Source: Caulobacter segnis (GTDB lineage: Bacteria; Pseudomonadota; Alphaproteobacteria; Caulobacterales; Caulobacteraceae). From it: 30,070 bases of DNA. The notes under the pieces are model-generated. The model was not told the DNA's origin. It worked only from the letters and a program-made list of their open reading frames with translations, and made no database searches. The position numbers and the translations under genes were made by a program. The DNA lies in the NCBI RefSeq assembly GCF_003243465.1, contig NZ_QFQZ01000060.1, positions 1 to 30,070 on the forward strand, in the 5' to 3' direction. Below are positions 22,099 through 29,346 of this stretch, in pieces; the first letter of the stretch is position 1, and the number at the start of each line of letters is the position of its first letter.

Positions 22099-23967
22099 AT
22101 GAACATCGTTATCGCCGCGGGCGTCCTGATTACGCTCGTGACCGGAATTCCCGTCCTCATCCAGCTGCTCAAGGGCCATCCGCGGGGCCTGATCATCTGC
22201 TTCCTGGCCGAGATGTGGGAGCGCTTCTCCTACTACGGCATGCGGGCGATCCTGATCTTCTACCTGACGCAGCACTTCCTGTTCGATCCGAAGACGGCGT
22301 CGGGCCACTACGGCTCCTACACCTCGCTGGTGTACCTTCTGCCGCTGCTGGGCGGCATGCTGGCCGACAAGTGGCTGGGCACGCGCAAGGCCGTGGCGTT
22401 CGGCGCGCTGCTGCTGGTGGCGGGCCACCTGGCCATGGCGGTCGAGGGCAAGCCCGCCGTCCAGACCCTGACCTATGGCGGCGCCACCTACGCGTTCCAA
22501 TCCGAGGGCCGCGGCCAGGAGCGCGTCTCGCGCCTCGTCGTCGCCGGCAAGCCCTACGAGGTGGCCGCCACCAAGACGGGGGACTTCGAGATCGAGGGCC
22601 TGCCCGCCGATGCGCCGCTCCCCGCCGTCCTGCCCAAGGCCGACTACAAGCTGGACGTCGCGGGTCGCGACCCGTTCTATCTGAACGTCTTCTGGTTCGC
22701 CCTGTCGCTGATCATCCTGGGCGTCGGCTTCCTGAAGCCGAACATCTCCACGATCGTCGGCCAGCTCTACCCACAAGGCGACCCGCGTCGCGATCCGGGC
22801 TTCACCCTCTACTACTACGGCATCAACCTGGGCTCGTTCTGGGCGTCGATCCTGTGCGGCCTGCTGGGGGTCAATATCGGCTGGTGGGCGGGCTTTGGCC
22901 TGGCGGGCGTCGGCATGCTGGCTGGCTTCATCGTCTTCGTGCTGGGCAAGCCGTGGCTTGAGAACAAGGCCGAGCCGCCGAAACCCGAGGTGCTGAAAGC
23001 CAAGGTCCTGGGGCCGCTCAGCCTTGAGACGACGATCTACGGCGCCTCGCTGCTGGGCCTCGTCGCCATCTTCTTCCTGGTGCAGTTCAACGGCGTGGTC
23101 GGCATGACCCTGAACGTCGGCATCATCGCCTCCCTGGGCTATATCGGCTGGTTCATGGCGACCAAGTGCGCCAAGGCTGAACGCGAGCGCCTGGCGCTGG
23201 CGGTGTTCCTGATCTTCGGCGCGGTGGTGTTCTGGACCCTGTTCGAGCAGGCCGGCTCCTCGCTGAGCCTGTTCGCCGCGACCAATGTCCAACTGGACCT
23301 GGTGCGCGAGCCGGTGCGCTTGTTGGGCGGGGCGATCACCCTGGCGACGCCCGAGCAGCTGAAGGCCGCGGCGATCGATCCGGCCGCCACCTTCTGGATC
23401 AACACCAGCTTCAACGCGCCCCAGACCCAGTCGTTGAACGCCGGCTGGATCCTGATCTTCGCCCCCATCTTCGCCGCCCTCTGGACCTTCCTGGGCGCGC
23501 GCGGACGCGATCCCAACCCGGTGATCAAGTTCGGCCTGGCGCTGATCCAGGTCGGGGCGGGCTTCCTGCTGCTGAAGTGGGGCGCGACCTTCGCCGACGG
23601 CGCCTTCCGCCTGCCGCTGATCTTCCTGGTGCTGATGTACATGCTGCACACCACCGGCGAGATGTGCATGTCGCCGGTCGGCCTGTCGCAGATGACCAAG
23701 CTGTCGCCACTGTCGATGGTCTCGTTCATGATGGCCGTCTGGTTCCTGGCCCTGGCCATCGCCCAATGGGTCGGCGGCAAGATCGCGGGCCTGGCGGCCA
23801 CCGAGACGGTCGGCGGGCAGGTCCTCGACCCCGCCCTGGCCCTGGCCGCGTCGCTGAAGGTGTTCAACATGATCGGCCTGGTGGCCGTGGCGATCGGCGT
23901 GCTGTTCCTGGCCGTCTCGCCGGTCCTCAAGAGGTGGTCGCACGGCGCAGACGACGTCACCGCCTGA
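22099..23967 (+). CDS. POT family proton-coupled oligopeptide transporter, with insert
   Basis: This 622-residue major-facilitator protein is of the POT/PTR2 family, which imports di- and tripeptides with protons. The proton-coupling motif ExxERFxYY is intact (Glu38, Glu41, Arg42, Tyr45, Tyr46), as is the helix-2 region GGMLADKWLG. Two features are unusual: an extra hydrophobic helix before the motif (residues 1-24), and about 75 polar, beta-rich residues (116-190) between helices 3 and 4, a loop that faces the periplasm and is short in classical members. ATG 22099 is preferred over TTG 22093. A strong hairpin follows the gene. Confidence 0.92.
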   Translation: MNIVIAAGVLITLVTGIPVLIQLLKGHPRGLIICFLAEMWERFSYYGMRAILIFYLTQHFLFDPKTASGHYGSYTSLVYLLPLLGGMLADKWLGTRKAVAFGALLLVAGHLAMAVEGKPAVQTLTYGGATYAFQSEGRGQERVSRLVVAGKPYEVAATKTGDFEIEGLPADAPLPAVLPKADYKLDVAGRDPFYLNVFWFALSLIILGVGFLKPNISTIVGQLYPQGDPRRDPGFTLYYYGINLGSFWASILCGLLGVNIGWWAGFGLAGVGMLAGFIVFVLGKPWLENKAEPPKPEVLKAKVLGPLSLETTIYGASLLGLVAIFFLVQFNGVVGMTLNVGIIASLGYIGWFMATKCAKAERERLALAVFLIFGAVVFWTLFEQAGSSLSLFAATNVQLDLVREPVRLLGGAITLATPEQLKAAAIDPAATFWINTSFNAPQTQSLNAGWILIFAPIFAALWTFLGARGRDPNPVIKFGLALIQVGAGFLLLKWGATFADGAFRLPLIFLVLMYMLHTTGEMCMSPVGLSQMTKLSPLSMVSFMMAVWFLALAIAQWVGGKIAGLAATETVGGQVLDPALALAASLKVFNMIGLVAVAIGVLFLAVSPVLKRWSHGADDVTA

Positions 23968-23983
23968 GCTGACCAAGACGAAC

Positions 23984-24015
23984 GAAGGGCCCCGGCGACG
24001 ATTCCGGGGCCCTTC
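23984..24015 (+). terminator. Strong hairpin terminator after the POT transporter
   Basis: A perfect 12-base stem (GAAGGGCCCCGG, 23984-23995, pairing with 24004-24015) encloses an 8-base loop 16 bases after the stop codon. The following sequence is TCGGG rather than a T run, so termination may depend on the hairpin alone or on Rho. Confidence 0.65.
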
Positions 24016-24287
24016 TCGGGACGCGGAGGGGCCACGTCCCTACCCCAGGTGGGAACGGCCCGGCGATGGCTCAAATCGCCGGACCGCTTTCCGCTCCTAC
24101 CCGAAGCCCAAGGCGCGACGTTTCCGCCGCGCGATTCCGAAAGTCCGGCCGGACTAGCCGAGGTCGATGCGATTATTGTGACGCTCGCCGGACTGGAGGT
24201 CAGCGTGCCGTCACAGGCGGGGCGGGGAAAGTTACAAGCCGGAAAGCTGGATTAAACCTTGGACAGGAAAGGGCGGGGCAGATCGCG
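24016..24287. other. 272-base intergenic stretch, no gene recognised
   Basis: Between the POT hairpin and the GNAT gene there is only a short plus-strand frame (68 codons) with no good ribosome binding site or domain. It presumably holds the GNAT promoter; no consensus promoter could be assigned by eye. Confidence 0.5.
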
Positions 24288-24776
24288 ATGGCTGGCGTGT
24301 TGACCGTGGAAGACCTCGCCGGCGCCGGCGGCGAAGCGCTGCTGGCCCTGAACAATGCGCACGCGCGGGAGCTGTCCTGGCTGGAGCCTGAGACGCTCGC
24401 TAGCATGGTCGCCGAGGCCTTCGTCGCGCGGCGTGTCGGCGTGGCCGACGCCCTGCTGCTGGCCTTCGACCAGGACGCCGACTACGACAGCGTCAACTAC
24501 CTGTGGTTCCGCGACCGCTTCGATCGGTTCGTCTATGTCGATCGCGTTGTGGTGGCCGATGCCGCGCGGGGCAGGGGGCTGGCGCGGCGGCTCTACGACG
24601 AGCTCTTCGCCGCCGCCCGCGCCGCCGGTCACGCGCGGATCGTCTGCGAGGTCAATTCAGAGCCGCCCAATCCGGCCTCGGACGCCTTCCACGCCGCGCT
24701 GGGCTTCGTCCCGATCGGAACGGCCCAGATCCATGGCGGCGCGAAGACGGTGACCTATCTGGAGCGGGGTTTGTAA
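24288..24776 (+). CDS. GNAT family N-acetyltransferase
   Basis: This 162-residue protein has the GNAT fold. The acetyl-CoA pyrophosphate-binding motif A is recognisable as VYVDRVVVADAARGRGLARRLYDEL (R/Q-x-x-G-x-G/A appears as ARGRGLA), and motif B as HAALGFVPIGTAQI. Motif B is preceded by CEVNSEPPNPASDAF, a hallmark of a common bacterial subgroup. It transfers acetyl from acetyl-CoA to an amine on a small molecule or protein; the acceptor is unknown. ATG 24288 was chosen because the longer frame from 24066 runs through sequence with no family similarity. It is convergent with tldD, 27 bases between stop codons. Confidence 0.87.
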   Translation: MAGVLTVEDLAGAGGEALLALNNAHARELSWLEPETLASMVAEAFVARRVGVADALLLAFDQDADYDSVNYLWFRDRFDRFVYVDRVVVADAARGRGLARRLYDELFAAARAAGHARIVCEVNSEPPNPASDAFHAALGFVPIGTAQIHGGAKTVTYLERGL

Positions 24777-24803
24777 TTCCGACATTCGCCGGGGAGGTCG
24801 GGG

Positions 24804-26240
24804 TTAAACCGCCGTCCCGCCCACCGTCAGGCCGGTGATCTTCAGCGACGGCTGGCCCACGCCCACCGGCACACCCTGGCCGGACTTGCCGCAGACGCCG
24901 ATGCCGGGGTCGAAGTCGAAGTCGTTGCCGATCATCGTGACCTTGGTCAGGGCGCTGGGCCCGTCGCCGATCAGGGTCGCGCCCTTGACCGGGGCGGTGA
25001 TCTTGCCGTCCTCGACCAGATAGGCCTCGGTGCACTGGAAGACGAACTTGCCGTTGGTGATGTCGACCTGGCCGCCGCCGAAATTGGCGCAGTAGAGGCC
25101 GCGCTTCAGCGAGGCGATCATCTCTTGCGGATCATCGTTTCCGGCCAGCATGCCGGTGTTGGTCATGCGCGGCATCGGCATGTGGGCGTAGGACTGGCGG
25201 CGGCCGTTGCCGGTGGCCTTCATGCCCATCAGGCGAGCGCTCATCCGGTCATGCATGTAGCCCACCAGGATCCCGTCCTCTATGAGGATGGTGCGTTCGG
25301 TGGGCGTGCCCTCGTCGTCGACGGTCAGCGAGCCGCGGCGGCCGGCGATCGAGCCGTCGTCGAACACGGTGACGCCCGGCGCGGCGACGCGCTCGCCGAT
25401 GCGGCCGGAGAAGGCGCTGATGCCCTTGCGGTTGAAGTCGCCCTCCAGTCCGTGGCCGACGGCCTCGTGCAGCAGCACGCCGTTCCAGCCAGGGCCGAGC
25501 ACCACGTCCATCTCGCCGGCCGGGCAGGCGACGGCGTCGAGGTTCACGAGGGCCCGCCGCAGCGACTCCTCGACCTGCTCCTGCCACTTGTCGGGGCTGA
25601 TCCAGGCGGAAAAGCCGGCGCGGCCGCCGGCGCCCGAGCTGCCGGTCTCGCGGCGGCCGTCCTTCTCGACGGTGACCTGGACATTGACCCGCACCAGCGG
25701 GCGCACGTCGCGGATCAGCCGGCCGTCGGCGCGCAGGATCTCGACCACCCGGCGCTCGCCCGCCATCGAGGCCATCACCTGCACCACGCGCGGGTCGCGG
25801 GCCCGGGCGAAGGCGTCGATCTCCTGCAGCAGGGCGACCTTGTCGGAGAAGTCGGGCGAGGAGACCGGATTGTCCTCGCCGTAGAGCTTTTCGTTGGTGG
25901 CGCGGGGGCCTTCGGCGGCCACGCCGGCATGGCCGCGCTTGGCCAGGCTGGCCGAATCAGCGGCGCGGCGGATGGCGGCCTCGGAAATCTCGGCGGCGTG
26001 GGCGTAGCCGGCCGTCTCGCCGGCCACCACGCGCAGGCCAAAGCCTTCGCCGCTGTCGTAGGAGGCGCTCTTCAACCGTCCGTCGTCGAACACGAAGGAC
26101 TCGCTCTCGGAGCGTTCGAGGAACAGTTCGCCGTCGTCGGCGCCGGCCAGGGCCTCGCCGAGAACCTGGCGGGCGCGCTCGGGATCGACGCCGGCCGCGT
26201 CGAGCAGGGACAGGGAAGAGGCGGGGAAGGGAGCGTTCAT
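24804..26240 (-). CDS. tldD: Metallopeptidase TldD
   Basis: This 478-residue protein is TldD, which with PmbA/TldE forms a heterodimeric zinc protease active on unfolded peptides such as precursors of microcin B17 and on the antitoxin CcdA in enterobacteria. The HExxxH zinc motif is HEAVGH (His258, Glu259, His263), and the conserved Cys450 in VCGKSGQG supplies the further ligand. The length is normal. ATG 26240 was chosen; the longer frame to 26276 adds 12 poorly conserved residues. The partner TldE is not in the window. In this lineage the physiological substrate is not known. Confidence 0.95.
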   Translation of the reverse strand: MNAPFPASSLSLLDAAGVDPERARQVLGEALAGADDGELFLERSESESFVFDDGRLKSASYDSGEGFGLRVVAGETAGYAHAAEISEAAIRRAADSASLAKRGHAGVAAEGPRATNEKLYGEDNPVSSPDFSDKVALLQEIDAFARARDPRVVQVMASMAGERRVVEILRADGRLIRDVRPLVRVNVQVTVEKDGRRETGSSGAGGRAGFSAWISPDKWQEQVEESLRRALVNLDAVACPAGEMDVVLGPGWNGVLLHEAVGHGLEGDFNRKGISAFSGRIGERVAAPGVTVFDDGSIAGRRGSLTVDDEGTPTERTILIEDGILVGYMHDRMSARLMGMKATGNGRRQSYAHMPMPRMTNTGMLAGNDDPQEMIASLKRGLYCANFGGGQVDITNGKFVFQCTEAYLVEDGKITAPVKGATLIGDGPSALTKVTMIGNDFDFDPGIGVCGKSGQGVPVGVGQPSLKITGLTVGGTAV

Positions 26241-26296
26241 GGTCCTACAGGTAGGCCTTCGAAACGCATCCGTCACCCCGCCCCTTTTGTCGCGGA

Positions 26297-27112
26297 TCAG
26301 TAGTCGCGGCGGATTTCGCCCGAGCCGGTGATCTCGCTGCTGACGGTCTTGGGCTCGGTGCGCAGCTCGACGTCGCCGCTGCCCGAGATGGCGATCTTGG
26401 CCTTGGCGGTGGCGAAGATCGCCCCGCCGCCGCTGCCCGAGACGTCGACCAAGGCTTCCTTGGCCTTCAGGTCGCCCAGATCGACATGGCCGGAGCCGCT
26501 GTTGTCGATCGAAGCCATCTCCACCCGTCCGGCCGCCTCGACGTCTCCGCTGCCGCTGACGTTCACCGAGAAGGTCGGATGGTCATAGCGACGGATGTCG
26601 AGATCGCCCGAGCCCCGCACGTCGAACTTGGTGACGTCCGGCGCGATGATCGTGATCTTCGCCCGTTCGGACTCGCTTTGGACGTGGACGCCGAAGGCGT
26701 TGATCGTGACGCTGGCCTCGTCGCGCTCGTCATTGTCGATCAGGGCGATGCGTCCCCCGTCGACCCGCAGGCGGTCGAGGTATGACTTCGGGCCCGAGGC
26801 GACGATCTTGGCTTCTGGCCCCTGCACGAAGACGACATCGACCGGGACGTCGATCTGCAGCGTGTCCTTGCCCGTCCAGGGGAAGGTGCGGTCGATGCTT
26901 GGCGTGACGGCTCCGCCCCGGGCGTCGAAGTGACGTTCCGTGTGGATCACCTTGCCGTTCTCGCGGATCACCACCGTGTCGCTGCGATTCAGCGGAAAGG
27001 TCCAGCCGTCGTTCAGGATCTGTGGGCCGGCGAGCACCGCCACCCCGGCGAAGCAGCCGACGGCGAGCGCGAAGCTGGCCCCGGCGACGATGAGCGTATT
27101 GCGGATCAACAT
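26297..27112 (-). CDS. Head GIN (DUF2807) domain envelope protein
   Basis: This 271-residue protein has an N-terminal hydrophobic anchor or signal (residues 7-28). An extracytoplasmic domain of the GIN/DUF2807 type ends in six short repeats, each a strand with a GSG turn: VRGSGDLDI, VSGSGDVEA, NSGSGHVDL, VSGSGGGAI, ISGSGDVEL and ITGSGEIRR. They are spaced about 20 residues apart, as in the rungs of a right-handed beta helix. The family has no proven biochemical role and occurs with PadR regulators. It is the last gene of the PadR / HAAS / GIN run, 18 bases after the membrane protein gene. It probably sits at the inner membrane facing the periplasm. Confidence 0.88.
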   Translation of the reverse strand: MLIRNTLIVAGASFALAVGCFAGVAVLAGPQILNDGWTFPLNRSDTVVIRENGKVIHTERHFDARGGAVTPSIDRTFPWTGKDTLQIDVPVDVVFVQGPEAKIVASGPKSYLDRLRVDGGRIALIDNDERDEASVTINAFGVHVQSESERAKITIIAPDVTKFDVRGSGDLDIRRYDHPTFSVNVSGSGDVEAAGRVEMASIDNSGSGHVDLGDLKAKEALVDVSGSGGGAIFATAKAKIAISGSGDVELRTEPKTVSSEITGSGEIRRDY

Positions 27113-27130
27113 GGTCCCCTCCTATGCCGC

Positions 27131-27694
27131 TCAGGCTTGTTCGATGGCCGGCTTGAGCAGCCGGTAGTGGAGGCGGGCGTACCAGACGACCGCGTTGAAG
27201 ACGCCGACCGTGACCAGGGTCAGCAGCGCGCCCAGGCAGGTGGCCAGGCCCATCAGGCCCAGGCCGGCCAGGAAGGCCGTGATCGGTCCGCCAGGCGGTC
27301 CGGTCAGCGGTCCGGCCGCGAAGACGAAGCCACCGGCGACGAAGACCGACACCACGGCGATCAGCATGCCGAACAGGGTCATCAGGACGCCCATCAGCAG
27401 GGGCAGCAGGATGATCACGTCGATGGCGCCCAGGCCCAGCAGCGCTATGACGGCGGCCATGGCGTTGGAAGGGTTCTTGCGCTCCTCCCATTGCTTGAGG
27501 CCGGCCTCGGCGCGCAGTTCGCGGGCCAGGCGGTCGGGATCGCCCAGGGCGGCGGCCACCTCGGCCTCGCTGCGGCCGGCGGCCTCGGCGTCGGCGAAGT
27601 GGGCCTCGTGATCGGCGACGATGTCGGCGATCGTGGTGACCGGCAGGCCGGCCAGGCCGCGACGCAGGCGGGTCATGAACTCGGCGCGGGTCAT
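27131..27694 (-). CDS. HAAS-type (DUF1700-like) membrane protein
   Basis: This 187-residue protein starts with a soluble helical domain (residues 1-75) typical of the DUF1700/HAAS family. It opens with MTRAEFMTRLRRGLAGLP, then ADIVADHEAHFADAEAAG, then EVAAALGDPDRLARELRAEA. The remainder holds three or four hydrophobic helices. In other bacteria HAAS proteins are encoded beside PadR regulators and are thought to couple a membrane signal to PadR. The ATG at 27694 overlaps the PadR stop codon in an ATGA, which fixes the start and implies translational coupling. It is followed by the GIN-domain gene. Confidence 0.87.
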   Translation of the reverse strand: MTRAEFMTRLRRGLAGLPVTTIADIVADHEAHFADAEAAGRSEAEVAAALGDPDRLARELRAEAGLKQWEERKNPSNAMAAVIALLGLGAIDVIILLPLLMGVLMTLFGMLIAVVSVFVAGGFVFAAGPLTGPPGGPITAFLAGLGLMGLATCLGALLTLVTVGVFNAVVWYARLHYRLLKPAIEQA

Positions 27695-28017
27695 GCGGCG
27701 GCTCCCACGATGGCGTTGACGGCCTGGCTGAAGGCGACCCACTCGCCCTTCTGCTGTTCCAGGCTGCGACGGCCCTGCGCCGTCAGGCGGTAGTATTTGC
27801 GCGGCGGACCGCTCTGGCTTTCCACCAGATAGGTCTCGACCAGCCCATCCGACTGCATGCGGCGCATCAGCGGATAGATCGTCCCTTCCCCCATATCGAT
27901 GTCCTTCGTGAGCCTGCTGGCGATCTCGTAGGCGTAGCTGTCGGCGTGCGAGAGCAGGGCCAGCACGCACAGCGCCAGCACGCCTTTCTTCAGTTGGATT
28001 TCAATGGCTTCCGGCAC
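27691..28017 (-). CDS. PadR family transcriptional regulator
   Basis: This 108-residue PadR-type winged helix protein has a DNA-binding domain (about residues 8-85, with YAYEIASRLTKDIDMGEGTIYPLMRRMQSDGLVETYLVESQSGPPRKYYRLTAQG cut here into recognisable pieces such as GTIYPLMRRM and PPRKYYRLT). A C-terminal dimerising helix follows. The start is GTG at 28017, with GGAGG and GAGG 10 and 5 bases upstream. PadR proteins usually repress their own operons. Here three GGTAC blocks lie 29-61 bases upstream and form a likely operator. It heads the operon with the HAAS and GIN genes. Confidence 0.9.
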   Translation of the reverse strand: MPEAIEIQLKKGVLALCVLALLSHADSYAYEIASRLTKDIDMGEGTIYPLMRRMQSDGLVETYLVESQSGPPRKYYRLTAQGRRSLEQQKGEWVAFSQAVNAIVGAAA

Positions 28018-28045
28018 GGTGTCCTCGCCTCCTTGGATGCTTACT

Positions 28046-28079
28046 GGTACCGCATGGTACTGAGTGTCGCAAGGTACCT
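28046..28079. promoter_or_regulatory. GGTAC repeats, candidate PadR operator
   Basis: GGTAC occurs at 28046, 28056 and 28073. The first two make an inverted repeat GTACC-GCAT-GGTAC (28047-28060), and the third lies in the palindrome AGGTACCT (28072-28079). They sit 29-62 bases before the PadR GTG start, where a promoter would be expected. Minus-strand TTGCGA with a 17-base spacer to TACCAG could be a weak promoter overlapping them. Confidence 0.55.
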
Positions 28080-28394
28080 ATCCATGAACGATACGTAATG
28101 ATGCGGAAATGGCGGCGAGCGCGGGGAGGGGGCTGAGTAGCGGCGGGAGGAAATGCGCGCACGGCGAAGCCGCGCCCAGAGTGTGGTCTCTGGCGCTTGG
28201 CAACGGCTGGCGATGCGCGTATGCAGCCTCGATAGGCCTTTTCTGGGGCGGGCTGCGTGTGACTTTGCGTCTTGTTGGACGCCGTCGCTCGCACGACCGC
28301 ATCAGGGGCCGTCATAAGCAAGTCGGCGCGGCGTGGCTTTGATCGATATCAAAGGGTCAACGTCAGATCGCCGCCGAAACGGGCCGTGAGGGAT
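28080..28394. other. Divergent PadR-ctaC gap, no gene recognised
   Basis: This is the upstream region of ctaC. It holds a FixK-like box (28337-28354), but no supported gene. A 77-codon plus frame (28109-28342) has no ribosome binding site or family similarity and looks like random high-GC coding. Confidence 0.5.
28337..28354. promoter_or_regulatory. FNR/FixK-type box upstream of ctaC
   Basis: CTTTGAT-CGAT-ATCAAAG contains the exact FNR/FixK pattern TTGAT-N4-ATCAA, extended to 7-base arms. Its centre lies 49.5 bases before the ctaC ATG. In Caulobacter the FixLJ-FixK system uses a TTGATC-NN-GATCAA type site, which this matches at all but one position. It is close enough to the gene to overlap the promoter, fitting either repression of the low-affinity oxidase at low oxygen or activation. 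Confidence 0.7.
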
Positions 28395-29324
28395 ATGAAG
28401 GCGAAATTTTCGGGGATTCGGCGGGTCTTGACGGGCGCCAGCGCGCTCTCCGCCAGTGTCGTTTTCGCGGGGCAGGCCCTCGCCGAGGATTTGCTGGGGC
28501 AGCCGACGCCGGGGGCGATCGATCTCCAGCCCGCCGCGTCGGAGCTCAAGCACCACGCGATCTGGTTCCACAACGTGATCCTGCTGCCGATCATCACGGC
28601 CATCACCCTCTTGGTGCTGGGCCTGCTGATCTGGATCGTCGTCCGCTACAACAAGAAGGCGAACCCGGTTCCGGCCAAGTTCAGCCACAACACCACGGTC
28701 GAGATCATCTGGACCTTGGTGCCGGTGCTGATCCTGATGGTCATCGCCATCTTCTCGTTCCGGCTGCTGTTCCACTACAACGACATGCCCAAGCCCTACA
28801 TGACCGTGAAGGCCACGGGCTATCAGTGGTACTGGGGCTACGAATATCCCGACCAGAAGATCAGCGAGATCGTGTCGCTGCCGCTCACCAAGGAGCAGGC
28901 CAGCGCCAAGAAGGTCCCGTATCTGCTGGCCGCCGACAACGCGATGGTCGTTCCGGTGGGCAAGGTGGTCCGCGTGCAGGTCACCGGCGCCGACGTGATC
29001 CACTCGTTCGCCCTGCCGGCCTTCGGCCTGAAGACCGACGCCATTCCGGGCCGCCTGAACGAAACCTGGTTCAAGGCCGAGAAGACCGGCGTGTTCTACG
29101 GCCAGTGCTCTGAACTGTGCGGCGTCGACCACGCCAACATGCCGATCGAGATCCAGGTGGTGACGCAGGCGCAGTTCGACGCCTGGGTGAAGTCGAAGAC
29201 GGCGCCGCCGGCTCCGGCCGCCGCCCCCGCCGAGGCCGCTTCCGCCGCCGCCACGCCCGCCGCGACCCCGGCCGCCGCTCCCGCATCCGCTCCGGCCGCG
29301 GCGCCCGCCGCGCCGGCGGCTTAA
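28395..29324 (+). CDS. ctaC: Cytochrome c oxidase subunit II (CtaC/CoxB)
   Basis: This is a 309-residue subunit II of an aa3-type oxidase. A signal peptide (to about residue 30) is followed by two membrane helices and a periplasmic cupredoxin domain holding the binuclear CuA site. The ligands are His203, Cys238, Glu240 (backbone), Cys242, His246 and Met249, in VIHSF and CSELCGVDHANMP. The aromatic GYQWYWGYEY patch receives electrons from cytochrome c. The C-terminus carries about 40 residues made almost only of Ala and Pro. ATG 28395 is preceded closely by GAGGG. ctaD follows after 22 bases. Confidence 0.96.
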   Translation: MKAKFSGIRRVLTGASALSASVVFAGQALAEDLLGQPTPGAIDLQPAASELKHHAIWFHNVILLPIITAITLLVLGLLIWIVVRYNKKANPVPAKFSHNTTVEIIWTLVPVLILMVIAIFSFRLLFHYNDMPKPYMTVKATGYQWYWGYEYPDQKISEIVSLPLTKEQASAKKVPYLLAADNAMVVPVGKVVRVQVTGADVIHSFALPAFGLKTDAIPGRLNETWFKAEKTGVFYGQCSELCGVDHANMPIEIQVVTQAQFDAWVKSKTAPPAPAAAPAEAASAAATPAATPAAAPASAPAAAPAAPAA

Positions 29325-29346
29325 GATACTCGCAGGATAAAGTCCG

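Noticed and set aside
21889..23976. A 695-codon minus-strand frame opposite the POT transporter
   Set aside because: It is antisense to a protein with an intact POT motif and is full of Gln, Asp and Arg without a recognisable domain.
24049..24255. A 68-codon gene between the POT transporter and the GNAT gene
   Set aside because: No Shine-Dalgarno sequence and no recognisable domain.
28109..28342. A 77-codon gene between PadR and ctaC
   Set aside because: No ribosome binding site and no family similarity, and it overlaps the FixK-like box of ctaC.
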